Shown: positions 18,897 through 29,217, counted from the stretch's first letter. The stretch: 64,000 nucleotides of DNA from Bacteroidota bacterium (GCA_016707685.1 JADJHE010000012.1:62001-126000), one strand, 5' to 3'. A program made the numbers and translations. The notes: a model not told the origin generated them from the sequence alone.

Positions 18897-19699
18897 AAAA
18901 ATTTAAAAAAATAGCATACATCACTCTTTGGGTATTACTGGTTACTGGACTAGTAGTTAGCTTGGGCTTTATTAATAAAGAACAAGATTCCTTGCTATGC
19001 AAAGAAATGGTGATTCATGTTAACCAAGAAGGAGATTTATTCTTCTTGGACAACATTGATGTTGCTCGCTTGATTAACGACAGAGGCGATAGCATTAAAA
19101 ATCAACCAAAACGAACAATTGATGTTGCGGACATAGAACACATGCTAAACAGTCATGCTGCTATTTCCAATGCCGAAGTATCGCTTAGCATAGATGGTGT
19201 ACTAAAAATTGATGTAAAACAACGCAAACCAATATTAAGAGTAATCAATACTGATGGCGAAAGTTATTACATTGATGAAGAAGGGAAACCAATGCCATTA
19301 TCGGATAAATACACTGCAAACGTAGTAATTGCTAGTGGTGCAATAACAGAGCCCTACATTACACGTTACAGATATTCTGTATTTGACATTGCAAAAGATA
19401 GCGCTTTGGCAGCAAGCAGCATGTTGGATGAATTGTATGCAATGGGAGATTTTATTACTAAAAATGAATTCTGGAAAGCACAAGTACAGCAAATCTATAT
19501 CAATGCAGAGAAAGACATGGAGATTGTTCCTTTAGCAGGAAATCAAAAAATCATATTTGGTGATACAACCAACATGGAAGAAAAATTTAATAAACTGTTT
19601 ACGTTCTACCAACAAGGCTTAAATACGACTGGTTGGTGGGATAAATACTCCACCATAAATTTAAAATTTAAAAATCAAATTGTTTGCACAAAAAAATAA
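18893..19699 (+). CDS. ftsQ: FtsQ/DivIB-like division protein
   Basis: A bitopic protein in the canonical ftsQ position between murC and ftsA. A short basic tail (MKKFKKIAY) precedes one membrane segment (ITLWVLLVTGLVVSLGFI), then a POTRA-like periplasmic domain (DVADIEHMLNSHAAISNAEV, SIDGVLKIDVKQRKPILRV) and a beta domain. FtsQ links early and late divisome proteins. I chose the TTG at 18893, which overlaps the murC TGA in a TTGA arrangement; a TTG at 18875 would add six residues. Ends one base before the ftsA start. Confidence 0.88.
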   Translation: MKKFKKIAYITLWVLLVTGLVVSLGFINKEQDSLLCKEMVIHVNQEGDLFFLDNIDVARLINDRGDSIKNQPKRTIDVADIEHMLNSHAAISNAEVSLSIDGVLKIDVKQRKPILRVINTDGESYYIDEEGKPMPLSDKYTANVVIASGAITEPYITRYRYSVFDIAKDSALAASSMLDELYAMGDFITKNEFWKAQVQQIYINAEKDMEIVPLAGNQKIIFGDTTNMEEKFNKLFTFYQQGLNTTGWWDKYSTINLKFKNQIVCTKK

Positions 19700-20983
19700 A
19701 TGAACATGGAACCATCAGAAATTGTAGTAGGCTTAGATATTGGAACAACAAAAATTGTAGCGATTGTTGGTCGCAGAAATGAATTCGGAAAAATTGAAAT
19801 CCTAGGAATGGGAAAATCAGAATCGTATGGTGTAGCACGTGGTGTGGTTCAAAACATTGACCAAACGGTTCAATCTATCCGTACAGCTGTAGCTGATGCC
19901 GAAAACAAATCGGGTGTGGATATTAAAATTGTCAATGTTGGTATTGCTGGTCAACACATTAAAAGCAATCAACACCGTGGTATCAAAACGCGTTCTAGTA
20001 TTGAAGAAGAAATTTCTCAAAAAGACATTGATTCATTGATTGATGATATGTACCGTTTAGCAATGGCTCCAGGTGAAGAGATTATCCATGTTCTTCCGCA
20101 AGAATATATCATTGATAACGAAAGTGGCATCAAAAATCCAATTGGAATGTCGGGGATACGCTTAGAAGCAAATTTCCATATCATAACTGGACAAATAGCC
20201 GCTGCTCGTAATATCTACAAATGTGTTCAAAAATCAGGATTAGAAGTTTCTGCATTAACATTAGAACCACTTGCATCTGCTGATGCCGTTTTAAGTAATG
20301 AAGAAAAAGAAGCTGGTGTTGTATTGGTAGATATTGGTGGTGGAACAACGGATGTTGCTATTTTCCATGAAGGCATCATTCGTCATACAGCCGTTATTCC
20401 ATTTGGTGGAAATGTAATTACAGAGGACATTAAAGAAGGATGTACCATTATTAAAAGTCAGGCAGAATTATTAAAAATAAAATTCGGTTCTGCATTAGCA
20501 AGTGAAAACCAAGAAAATGAAATCGTTTCAATTCCAGGATTAAGAGGAAGAGCGCACAAAGAAATTTCTGTAAAAAACTTATCGAGCATCATTCAAGCGC
20601 GAATGGAAGAAATTATTGAGCACGTTTATTATGAAATTAAACATTCTGGATACGAGAAAAAATTGATTGCAGGAATTGTTGTTACAGGTGGTGGAGCTCA
20701 ATTAAAACACATCTCTCAACTGATTGAATACATTACAGGAATGGATACACGTATTGGTTATCCAAACGAACATTTAGCAAAAGGAACTGAAGATGTAACA
20801 AGTCCATTGTTCGCTACATCAGTGGGTTTGGTGATGAAAGAGTTGCAACGAATTGATAAACAAAATCAAAACAGTGCAACAACAAAAACTACGATTACAA
20901 GCCATTCAAAAGACAGAGAACGTTCTGGTGGATGGTTCGAAAAAATCAAAAAGTTTTTTGATGAAGACTCAGTACAACAGTAA
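19700..20983 (+). CDS. ftsA: Cell division protein FtsA
   Basis: Actin-like ATPase that anchors FtsZ to the membrane. Phosphate-1 motif VVGLDIGTTKIVAIVG, the 1C subdomain insertion, phosphate-2 motif VLVDIGGGTTDVAIF and the adenosine motif GIVVTGGGAQL are all visible. The C-terminus ends in an amphipathic stretch (SGGWFEKIKKFFDEDSVQQ) typical of the membrane-targeting helix. An alternative start at 19706 would remove two residues. Confidence 0.96.
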   Translation: MNMEPSEIVVGLDIGTTKIVAIVGRRNEFGKIEILGMGKSESYGVARGVVQNIDQTVQSIRTAVADAENKSGVDIKIVNVGIAGQHIKSNQHRGIKTRSSIEEEISQKDIDSLIDDMYRLAMAPGEEIIHVLPQEYIIDNESGIKNPIGMSGIRLEANFHIITGQIAAARNIYKCVQKSGLEVSALTLEPLASADAVLSNEEKEAGVVLVDIGGGTTDVAIFHEGIIRHTAVIPFGGNVITEDIKEGCTIIKSQAELLKIKFGSALASENQENEIVSIPGLRGRAHKEISVKNLSSIIQARMEEIIEHVYYEIKHSGYEKKLIAGIVVTGGGAQLKHISQLIEYITGMDTRIGYPNEHLAKGTEDVTSPLFATSVGLVMKELQRIDKQNQNSATTKTTITSHSKDRERSGGWFEKIKKFFDEDSVQQ

Positions 20984-20994
20984 AAAAAGACTAG

Positions 20995-21042
20995 GTAATT
21001 AACATTCAATAGTTAGTAACTAACAGAAGGTATGTTAATTAC
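20995..21042 (+). other. Nested inverted repeat in the ftsA-ftsZ spacer
   Basis: An 11-bp perfect inverted repeat (GTAATTAACAT at 20995-21005, ATGTTAATTAC at 21032-21042) encloses a second smaller palindrome (GTTAGTAACTAAC, 21012-21024). There is no T-run after it. The 147-bp spacer is the largest in the cluster, so an ftsZ-specific promoter or mRNA leader structure may lie here. The repeat is seen; the role is inferred. Confidence 0.6.
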
Positions 21043-21130
21043 ACATTAAAAAATATAGGAATTTTATAACGTTAAAAAATGTATTGTCGGCTAAGTGCCA
21101 ATAATATCAAATGTTTAAAACACAATCAAT

Positions 21131-22804
21131 ATGATGAAATTTGATTTACCTCAAGACAACTCTTCAATTATTAAAGTAATTGGAGTTGGTGGTGGCGGAA
21201 GTAACGCTGTAAACCACATGTACAAACAAGGCATTAAAGGTGTTGACTTTATTGTTTGTAATACCGATCAACAAGCATTAGACATTAGTCCAGTGCCTTT
21301 AAAAATTGTTTTGGGTTCTAGCTTAACAAAAGGACGTGGTGCAGGTTCATTACCAGAAGTTGGTAGAAATGCTGCTATCGAAAATATTGAAGAAGTAAAA
21401 GCAATTTTAGGAAACAATACCGAAATGGTATTTATCACTGCTGGTTTAGGTGGTGGTACAGGTACTGGTGCTGCACCAGTAATTGCTCAAGCAGCAAAAG
21501 AAATGGGAATTTTAACAGTAGGTATTGTTACCATCCCATTTGGTTTTGAAGGTAAAAAACGTAAAGCGCAAGCTGATTTAGGTTTAGAGCAATTAAAAGA
21601 AAATGTTGATACTTTATTAGTAATCAGCAATGATAAATTGCGTGAAATTTATGGTAACCTAAAAGTGACTGAAGCATTTGGTCATGCAGATGATATTTTA
21701 ACAACTGCTGCAAAAGGTATCGCTGATATTATCACTACAACATTACAAATCAACACGGATATCAATGACGTTAAAACGGTAATGAAAAACAGTGGTGTTG
21801 CAATCATGGGATCTGCTCAAGCAAGTGGTGAACACCGTGCAATTCGTTCGGTTGAACAAGCAATGTCATCTCCATTATTAAACGATAGCAACATTCGTGG
21901 TGCACGTTATGTATTGGTAAATGTTACTTGTGGTGACGATGAAATTACAATGGATGAATTAGGAGAAATCACTGATTATATCCAAGATGCTGCAGGTATG
22001 ACTGCTGAAGTAATCAAAGGATATGGTGTTGATTCATCATTAGGAGATAAAGTAAGTGTTACCATCATCGCAACAGGATTTAATTCAAATGCTGATTTAG
22101 GAATTAAAATTGAAAAAGCTCCTGAGAAAAAAGTATTCTCATTGGTTGATGAACTTCCAAAAGTAGAAAACATTGCTCCTCCTGTTACTTCTACTCCTGT
22201 AGTGGAAGAAATGACTTCTTTCTTTAAAGACGAAGTTGTTGCACCAGTAAACGAAGTAGTAACACCTCTAGCTGAAGTAACACCAGTTGTTAACGAAGTA
22301 TCTGAAGTAAGTGAAGAAATTATTGCTGAAGAACCATTCATGTTCATCAGAAACGAAGTTGTTGAAGAAACTCCTGTTGCTAAAACAGAAGAAGAAAATC
22401 AAATTACATTTGAATTCGAAATCACTAATAACAATAGCAATGTAGTTTCTTACGAAGAGCCATTTATTGTATCGAAAGTGAACGAAGAACCTACAATGGA
22501 AAATGATTTTGTAATCGAAAGCAAAGACGAAAGCAAAACCATTGCAGAAGTACAACAAGATGAGCAACTAAGAAAATCACAAGAGCGTATCGAAAAATTA
22601 AAACAATTGAGTTTTAAATTAAAATCGCCAAATGGTTTATCTGAATTAGAAAATGAACCGGCTTACAAACGTAGAAACATTGCATTGGATTCTACTCCTC
22701 ATTCTTCTGAATCACAAGTATCTCGTTATACATTATCTGAAGGTGATGATAAAAAAGTAGAGATTAAACCAAACAATTCTTTCTTACATGATAATGTTGA
22801 TTAA
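21131..22804 (+). CDS. ftsZ: Cell division GTPase FtsZ with long C-terminal linker
   Basis: Tubulin-like GTPase that forms the division ring. The GTPase core covers about residues 1-325 with GVGGGGSNAVNHM, NTDQQAL, the tubulin signature AGLGGGTGTGAAPVIA and the T7-loop region. After that comes an unusually long linker of about 200 residues rich in V, E, T and P (for example PVVEEMTSFFKDEVVAPVN). The total of 557 residues is long compared with about 380-400 in many bacteria, but long linkers are common in this phylum. Start at 21131 or 21134. Ends the cluster and is followed by a strong terminator. Confidence 0.97.
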   Translation: MMKFDLPQDNSSIIKVIGVGGGGSNAVNHMYKQGIKGVDFIVCNTDQQALDISPVPLKIVLGSSLTKGRGAGSLPEVGRNAAIENIEEVKAILGNNTEMVFITAGLGGGTGTGAAPVIAQAAKEMGILTVGIVTIPFGFEGKKRKAQADLGLEQLKENVDTLLVISNDKLREIYGNLKVTEAFGHADDILTTAAKGIADIITTTLQINTDINDVKTVMKNSGVAIMGSAQASGEHRAIRSVEQAMSSPLLNDSNIRGARYVLVNVTCGDDEITMDELGEITDYIQDAAGMTAEVIKGYGVDSSLGDKVSVTIIATGFNSNADLGIKIEKAPEKKVFSLVDELPKVENIAPPVTSTPVVEEMTSFFKDEVVAPVNEVVTPLAEVTPVVNEVSEVSEEIIAEEPFMFIRNEVVEETPVAKTEEENQITFEFEITNNNSNVVSYEEPFIVSKVNEEPTMENDFVIESKDESKTIAEVQQDEQLRKSQERIEKLKQLSFKLKSPNGLSELENEPAYKRRNIALDSTPHSSESQVSRYTLSEGDDKKVEIKPNNSFLHDNVD

Positions 22805-22822
22805 TCTATAATTATAAAATTA

Positions 22823-22860
22823 AAACACCCGGTTGTCGAACTCAATCGGGTGTTTTTTTT
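22823..22860 (+). terminator. Rho-independent terminator of the dcw cluster
   Basis: A 9-bp stem (AAACACCCG at 22823-22831 with CGGGTGTTT at 22847-22855) is followed by an uninterrupted T-run. It lies 18 bp after the ftsZ stop. Confidence 0.93.
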
Positions 22861-22878
22861 TAGATTCAATTCCACAGA

Positions 22879-23590
22879 GCTCCAGAGGAGCGACATCTTA
22901 ATAATAAAAACGACCAGAACTCGACTGAGCTCCAGAGGAGCGTAATCTTAATAACAAAGCAATGAACACAAGTATATATAGCTCCAGAGGAGCGACATTA
23001 CAATAAAAAAGAGCTAAAAAACATATAGAGATGACAGATATATCACTCCTACGGAGTTCCATTTCAATATAAATTTATTACTATTAGGATATCGCTCCTC
23101 TGGAGCTAAAAACTTGTTTATTTTCGTTATAACAAAACAGTTCAAACACGCAGATTTCAGCCAATAGCTAATATTAGAGCGACATCACAATAAAAGAAAT
23201 AGAAACTATTCCACAAAGCTCCAGCGGAGCGGAATCTTAATAACAAAGCAATGAACACAAGTATATATAGCTCCAGAGGAGCGACATCACTATAAAAAGA
23301 GCTAAAAAAACCATATAGAGATGACAGATATATCACTCCTAGGAGTTCCATTTCAATATAAATTTATTACTATTAGGATATCGCTCCTCTGGAGCTAAAA
23401 ACTTGTTTATTTTCGTTATAACAAAACAGTTCAAACACGCAGATTTCAGCCAATAGCTAATATTAGAGCGACATCACAATAAAAGAAATAGAAACCATCC
23501 CACAAAGCTCCGGAGGAGCGACATCTTAATAACAAAACAGATAAACATAAGTAGCTATAGCTCCAGAGGAGCGACATCACAATAAAAAAG
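22879..23590. repeat. 289-bp tandem repeat carrying eleven GCTCC-GGAGC type palindromes
   Basis: No gene lies in this spacer. A unit of 289 bp occurs twice in tandem (22929-23217 and 23218-23506), followed by a partial third copy to about 23590. Inside are short palindromes of the form GCTCC-N3-GGAGC starting near 22879, 22929, 22981, 23094, 23218, 23270, 23383, 23507 and 23560, plus ACTCC-N2/3-GGAGT variants near 23045 and 23334. The G:C to A:T change occurs in both arms of the variant, so pairing is kept. The copies are nearly identical, indicating recent duplication. This looks like a REP-type intergenic element; no transposase is present. Confidence 0.88.
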
Positions 23591-23616
23591 GGGATACCAA
23601 CAAAAAATGTTATATA

Positions 23617-23652
23617 AAAAATCCCCTTGCCAAAACTGCTAAGGGGATTTTT
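23617..23652. terminator. Bidirectional rho-independent terminator after der
   Basis: A perfect 12-bp stem (AAAAATCCCCTT and AAGGGGATTTTT) with A- and T-runs on both sides. It lies 17 bp beyond the der stop on the minus strand and also shields against read-through from the repeat region. Confidence 0.9.
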
Positions 23653-23668
23653 ACTTTACAATAAATTA

Positions 23669-24973
23669 TTATTTCTTTCTCATAAACAACTGAATCGGAA
23701 CGCCTGTAAAATCAAACTGCTCACGCAATCTATTTTCCAAGAAACGAATGTATGATTCTGTAATATATTGAGGTAAGTTTGCATAAAAAGCAAACGTTGG
23801 AGCATGTGTAGGTAACTGATTAATAAATTTAATCTTTACATATTTTCCTTTGATTGCAGATGGTGGATGCTTTTCAATAATATCCAACATCACATCATTC
23901 AACTCACGTGTTTTGATTGCTTTTGTTCTATTGATGTTTACTTTTTCTGCAACTTCAATAGCTTTTAAAATACGTTGTTTAGTAAGTGCAGATGTAAATA
24001 CAATTGGCACATCACGGAATGGAGCAATACGTTCACGAATTTTTTCTTCGTACTCTTTTGTTGAATTGGTATCCTTTTCTACTAAATCCCATTTATTTAC
24101 AACAATCACAATTCCTTTTCTGTTTTTTTCTGCTAAATGGAAAATATTCAAATCCTGTGATTCCATTCCCAATGTTGCATCAATTAAAAGAATACAAACA
24201 TCGCAATCTTCAATTGCACGAATAGAACGCATAACAGAATAAAACTCCAAATCCTCTTCTACTTTCGATTTTTTGCGAATACCTGCTGTATCAATTAATA
24301 AAAAGTCGTGACCAAAAGCAGTATAACGTGTATTGATACTATCGCGTGTTGTGCCAGCAATTGGTGTTACAATGTTTTGAACTTTACCAAGCAATGCATT
24401 TACAGTTGATGATTTACCAACATTCGGGCGACCAACAATTGCAAATTTTGGAATATCTAATTCTTCTGGTTTTGCTTCTTTATCTAATACATCAACTACA
24501 GCATCCAACAAATCGCCTGTACCGCTTCCGCTTATCGCAGACACATTAAATACTTCACCCAAACCTAAGCCATAAAACTCTCCCGATAAGGACTCACGAT
24601 CGCCATTATCTACCTTATTGGAAACAAGAAACACTTTCTTCTTTCCTTTTCTCAATAGGTTAGCAACTATTTTATCGTCATCGGTAATACCATCGGTAAC
24701 ATCCACTACAAACAAAATTACATTTGCTTCATCAATCGCTAACTGAACTTGTTTACGGATTTCGCCTTCAAACACATCCTCCGAACCATGAACATATCCA
24801 CCCGTATCGATAACAGAAAACTCTAAACCATTCCATTCTGATTTACCATAATGTCTGTCACGCGTTACTCCGGCAACAGCATCAACAATTGCTTTTCTAC
24901 TATCCGTTAAACGATTGAAAAGTGTTGACTTTCCAACGTTTGGTCTTCCTACTATTGCTACAATGTTTGCCAT
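23669..24973 (-). CDS. der: Ribosome-assembly GTPase Der (EngA)
   Basis: Der has two tandem GTPase domains and acts in assembly of the 50S subunit. First domain: GRPNVGKSTLFN and DTGGY; NKVD. Second domain: GRPNVGKSSTVN, DTAGI and NKWD. The C-terminal KH-like domain (YVKIKFINQLPTHAPTFAFY) is complete. Length 434 residues is normal. era lies 105 bp upstream on the same strand. Confidence 0.97.
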   Translation of the reverse strand: MANIVAIVGRPNVGKSTLFNRLTDSRKAIVDAVAGVTRDRHYGKSEWNGLEFSVIDTGGYVHGSEDVFEGEIRKQVQLAIDEANVILFVVDVTDGITDDDKIVANLLRKGKKKVFLVSNKVDNGDRESLSGEFYGLGLGEVFNVSAISGSGTGDLLDAVVDVLDKEAKPEELDIPKFAIVGRPNVGKSSTVNALLGKVQNIVTPIAGTTRDSINTRYTAFGHDFLLIDTAGIRKKSKVEEDLEFYSVMRSIRAIEDCDVCILLIDATLGMESQDLNIFHLAEKNRKGIVIVVNKWDLVEKDTNSTKEYEEKIRERIAPFRDVPIVFTSALTKQRILKAIEVAEKVNINRTKAIKTRELNDVMLDIIEKHPPSAIKGKYVKIKFINQLPTHAPTFAFYANLPQYITESYIRFLENRLREQFDFTGVPIQLFMRKK

Positions 24974-25077
24974 TTTTCCTCCATTCCTTCTTATTCAAAA
25001 GGAATTAATTTTTGTTAATACTAAATTCTATTTTTACACCGTTACTACTCTTTCTTCGAAAAGACAGAGTGGGTATA

Positions 25078-25959
25078 TTAACTTATATACCCGAATCGTT
25101 TTAGTTGTGTATCACTATCACGCCAATCTTTATTCACTTTCACAAACAATTCAAGAAAAACCTGTTTTTGGAAAAAGGCTTCTATATCTTTACGCGCTTC
25201 GGTGCCTACTTTTTTTAGTGCTTTTCCTTGATGTCCAATAATGATTCCTTTTTGAGAATCACGAACAACAATAATCTCCGCTCTAATTTTAATAATCTTT
25301 TCTTCTTCCTTAAATGCTTCCACAATCACTTCAACCGAATAAGGAATTTCTTTTTTGTAATTCATCAATATTTTTTCACGAATAATCTCCGACACAAAGA
25401 ATTTTTCTGGCTTATCCGTCAATTGTTCTTTATCGTAAAATCCTGGACCTTCGGGCAACAATGCTACAATACGATCAAAAACATAATTCACATTAAACTT
25501 TTCCAAAGCCGAAACCGGTATAACTTCAGCTGCAGGAACTTCTTCTTTCCAATATTGAACTTTTGCTTCTAGCTTTTCTTGATCTGCTAAATCAATCTTA
25601 TTGATTAATAACAATACAGAGGCTTTTGCATTTTTAATTTTATTTAAAATCTTTTCTTCGATTTTAATATCCTCATAAATATCGGTCACAAATAAAATCA
25701 CATCTGCATCTGTAAGTGCTGTATGCACAAACTCCATCATGGACTCTTGTAATTTATAGTTTGGTTTTAAAACACCAGGAGTATCGGAATACACAATTTG
25801 AAAATCCTCACCACTCACAATTCCCATGATACGATGACGGGTTGTTTGTGCTTTGGAGGTAATAATAGACAAACGTTCCCCTACCAACACGTTCATAAGT
25901 GTAGACTTTCCAACATTTGGACTACCTATAATATTCACAAAACCAGCCTTGTGCGCCAT
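25078..25959 (-). CDS. era: GTPase Era
   Basis: Era binds the 3' end of 16S rRNA and assists 30S maturation. GTPase motifs GSPNVGKSTLMN, DTPGV and NKID are present, and a C-terminal KH domain is seen in IIVVRDSQKGIIIGHQGKAL. Length 293 residues. Paired with der, which follows on the same strand; the initiator tRNA gene is divergent upstream. Confidence 0.97.
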   Translation of the reverse strand: MAHKAGFVNIIGSPNVGKSTLMNVLVGERLSIITSKAQTTRHRIMGIVSGEDFQIVYSDTPGVLKPNYKLQESMMEFVHTALTDADVILFVTDIYEDIKIEEKILNKIKNAKASVLLLINKIDLADQEKLEAKVQYWKEEVPAAEVIPVSALEKFNVNYVFDRIVALLPEGPGFYDKEQLTDKPEKFFVSEIIREKILMNYKKEIPYSVEVIVEAFKEEEKIIKIRAEIIVVRDSQKGIIIGHQGKALKKVGTEARKDIEAFFQKQVFLELFVKVNKDWRDSDTQLKRFGYIS

Positions 25960-25984
25960 CTATTAAAAATTGTTAATAAGTTAT

Positions 25985-26015
25985 TTGGAGTACAAAGAAA
26001 CAAAATATATCTTTG
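25985..26015 (+). promoter_or_regulatory. Bacteroidota-type promoter of the initiator tRNA gene
   Basis: TTG at 25985-25987 and TATCTTTG at 26008-26015 are separated by 20 bp and match the known Bacteroidota consensus (TTG, 17-23 bp, TAnnTTTG). Transcription would start about 60 bp upstream of the tRNA. Confidence 0.75.
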
Positions 26016-26080
26016 CACCGCAATTTAAAAAGCTAATCAGTGCTTTTTGTTCTTTAGACAAGCCTTTTTTGAAGATATAT

Positions 26081-26152
<72 letters not shown>

Positions 26153-26156
26153 CTAC

Positions 26157-26190
26157 AAGCCGTTACAGAAATGTAATGGCTTTTTTGTTT
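26157..26190 (+). terminator. Terminator of the initiator tRNA
   Basis: GCCGTTACA-GAAA-TGTAATGGC forms a 9-bp stem with one G-T pair and is followed by a T6 run. An identical copy lies near 26262-26290 in the decayed repeat. Confidence 0.85.
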
Positions 26191-26200
26191 TAATACAATT

Positions 26201-26400
26201 TGCTCGTTGAGCTCATATCCGCCAATGGCGGACGTCCGTTCGAGTGGCCCCGCTACTACAAGCCGTTACAGAAATGTAATGGCTTTTTTGTTTTAATCTA
26301 ATTAGCTCGTTGAACTCATATCCGCCAATGGCGGACGGCCGTTCGAGTCGCCCCCGCCCGCTATCCGCCTAAGGCGGACCGTTACAAAATTTACATTTTA
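26201..26400 (+). repeat. Two decayed tandem copies of the tRNA-fMet gene carrying a GC-rich palindrome
   Basis: Copy 2 (from 26201) and copy 3 (from 26304) repeat the D-arm/anticodon part GCTCGTTGRRCTCATA and the T-arm GTTCGAGT, with a period of about 100-103 bp. Bases 26143-26194 and 26246-26297 are identical over 52 nt and cover the tRNA 3' end and terminator. In both copies the anticodon-stem 3' half is replaced by a palindrome, TCCGCCAATGGCGGA; copy 3 has a second one, TCCGCCTAAGGCGGA, in place of the 3' end. Neither copy can fold as a tRNA. From 26400 to 26718 I see no gene. Confidence 0.82.
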
Positions 26401-26718
26401 TATTCTCAAAAATACAATAAAAGCCATACAGTCTTCACAAAAAGACGCATTCAGCGGCTTCCATAACATAATCAATTTGTAAAAAAACTTATCAATCAGG
26501 CAATAACTTAGTTGGTAGAAGGCACTGCAACCATTCCGTAAACTTCTAAAGGATATTCAACAACAATAAATTAAAATAAAAAGCCCTCCAATCATATTGA
26601 TTGGAAGGCTTTGTGGTCGACACATCGACTAGTTTCAAATAAACAAGTATTCTTTTTAATTGAAATAATTCAACAATAAAAATGTTTATTATGTCTTTAA
26701 AGGATAAAAAATACTAAA

Positions 26719-28627
26719 TTAATCTTTTACACAACGGACAGAAAGACCACCTGCTTTGGGATAAGTAGATTCCATTGCAGCGGTACTGCCTGACTCCATT
26801 TGAACAATCCATACTTGATTAGGATCAGTAACATACTCAGTCGTGCTCCAAAAAGATCCGAATTGACCTATGCCACCAAATTGAGCATTGTAATCATATC
26901 GCATTCCTGCTCCGCGAGCAGAAAATCCACTACTATTGGTTGCGTCAGTATTCCATGATGTCCAATACGAAAATCCTGTTTCTTTCATTTTACTTCCAGC
27001 AATATTATATCCCCCTAAAAAATTTTGAATCGTATTCCATTCTGTTCTTGAAGGCAAATGCCAACCAATAGGAGCTAAACCTCTAGGGTCATTTACAGCG
27101 TACCAATTATACAATTTTCCATAAGTATAACCATAAACAGGATCATTGTATTGATAATAACACCAAGCACCTGTTGTAAGATTTACCCATGTTGCAGAAT
27201 CTTGTACTTGAGGAATTGGATTGCCATTTCGGTATGTACTTACATCCAAATTTTTATTCATCCATATTTGCGTACCAATTGTTACTTCGGTTATTATTAC
27301 AGGAGCAACAACATTTCCCGAAAAATTACTATTCTTCGAAGAAACATTCGGATTATCATAGGCTATATCAAAAGTAAAACTTTGATCGGTTGTTTGACTT
27401 GAGTTAAAAGTAACTTTCAAAATGCCACCGCTATTATCAATAGTTGCAGTTACATTAGAATTTGAAATATTTGTTATAGTTAGCAAGTCTGGCCTTGTTT
27501 TAAAAACAAGCGATTGATTAGTCGTTACGTTACTAATATTGAATGCATTCCCCGGAAAAAATGTGGGCAAAATGTTCTTCATTTTATTCCAAGCTGCTTC
27601 AAATTTATTTAAAGAGCTAAATATGCTAGCAAAAATAGGGGAAGATGAACCTATATCTTGTTGGTTCAAATTACTATATGCCGAATTTATGTCAAAAGAG
27701 TATTGCACGCCCTTTTCAAAAGTATTAGTAGTTCTAGAAATATCAGCAATAATTAATTCTCCGGTCTGTTTTATCGCCTTTTCTAAACAAATAATTAAAT
27801 CTTTGTTACAATGATAAATGTATGCACCACCTCCTGCATATATAGCAGCAGAAATCAACCAACCTGCAGGACCAGCCAATTGCGCAACAACTGCTGCTGC
27901 ACATATAAGCACTACCTTTTTCATCATAATGTTAATTTTTGCATCCATATACGCTGGCAAATCATCAACATACGCATTTGCTCTATTTAAATTAAAAGTA
28001 TCTATGTCTAGGAGAATGTCGGGTAAAGTGCTAAACAAATCAGGATTGGCGGAAATAAATCTAGCTAATGAATCCAATGCTTGAGGTGATGCTGTATTTA
28101 TTTTATTCTGCAAGTCTGCAACATAATTATTTAAGACAATTGCATTGGCAGCATCGCTGGATGCATCATACATATTAGCCGTTGCAGAACCTATATCTGC
28201 TAATTGAGTAGCATTATAAGTAAAATCTGGAATTGCAGCCTGAATATAAATACTTGCATTTGCAATTGGAACAAGTGCTATTACATTATAATTTATTTCA
28301 AAAGCATTCCCCTTCAATTGTTGTTTGAAAAGTATAACTTCCTGCCGCCAAATCAGGAATTTGAAAACCTAGACTCGACTCAAAAACCGCAATGGTGACA
28401 TTTTGGCCACCAATCGTACCTATATAAGTTTGCTGTGTTAGTGAAATGTTAGAACTTGTAAGCGTAACAATTTCCAACTGATTCACATTTACTTTATCTG
28501 CTATTAATGAAACTGATGCTGGGCTTGCTACAGGTGCTAAATCGTCCTCCCCGTCTTTTTTACAGCTAGAAATGGCAAAAGCACCTATCATTATAAGTGT
28601 TAATAAAATTGATTTTCTTGTTTTCAT
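26719..28627 (-). CDS. FISUMP-domain lipoprotein, split by a single-base frameshift
   Basis: The first part (28627-28298) begins with a lipoprotein signal, MKTRKSILLTLIMIGAFAISSC, with the lipobox cysteine at residue 22, and an Ig-like region. The frame breaks in the C-run at 28309-28312 (G-run on the coding strand); removing one base joins FQTTIEG to NAFEINYNVIAL and continues to 26719. The middle contains a short glycine-rich hydrophobic stretch (AAAVVAQLAGPAGWLISAAI). The C-terminal about 190 residues are a Fibrobacter succinogenes major paralogous (FISUMP) domain: VTIGTQIWMNKNLDV, GKLYNWYAV, GWHLPSRTEWN, FWSTTEY and the terminal LSVRCVKD. Such proteins are surface-exposed lipoproteins of unknown role. 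Confidence 0.85.
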
Positions 28628-28872
28628 CTATTATATTCTTTTTGAATGTTTCAGCTGTAAGGTAGGTATTATTATTCTAGACGGACTATTATTTTAATAA
28701 ATGGAGTAGACTATGAATTTACCCCTACACATACACACTATATTAGCATTTTAATAGAAATAGTAGTATCACAGAACGTGATACCAAACAAATGACATTG
28801 ATAATCCAATTCAGAAGAATTCAATCGAAGAATTGAAAAATTTCAGAATACTACTTTTTCTTAACAGCCTTT

Positions 28873-29217
28873 TTAGCTGTTTTTGGTTTTGGAACCCAAA
28901 TCTTCGCGCAACTTTTCAATTTCCTTTACAAGCGCTTGAACCGTATGTGTTAATTGATGCAATTCATCTTTGGTAGCATACCCATAATTCCCCTTGTTTT
29001 CTTTGGCTGTTGGAGAAGTGGATGTATAATAATTAAAAAAATCATGCTCCAACACATCGGATATTTTTTGAAGTAAAGCCGTATTTATTCGCTCTTTCTC
29101 AAAAATCTTATACGCTCCATCACGAGTGATATTGATGCTTTTAGCAAACTCTACCACTGAATAATGTGATTTATCCAATACTTCGCGAATCTTCTTTCCT
29201 ATGTGAACTTTTGACAT
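28873..29217 (-). CDS. XRE-family regulator divergent from the type III R-M operon
   Basis: A 114-residue protein with an N-terminal helix-turn-helix (HYSVVEFAKSINITRDGAYK) and a C-terminal coiled coil (HQLTHTVQALVKEIEKLRED). The ATG at 29217 is preferred over an in-frame start at 29244. Because it is divergent from mod and the 105-bp spacer holds two matched palindromes, it is a good candidate for a controller protein of the R-M locus. This role is inference. The 245-bp region downstream to the FISUMP gene holds nothing I recognise. Confidence 0.85.
   Translation of the reverse strand: MSKVHIGKKIREVLDKSHYSVVEFAKSINITRDGAYKIFEKERINTALLQKISDVLEHDFFNYYTSTSPTAKENKGNYGYATKDELHQLTHTVQALVKEIEKLREDLGSKTKNS

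Noticed and set aside
22879..23590. CRISPR array
   Set aside because: Repeats are short palindromes with irregular spacing in both orientations and the long repeats are a simple tandem duplication; no cas genes.
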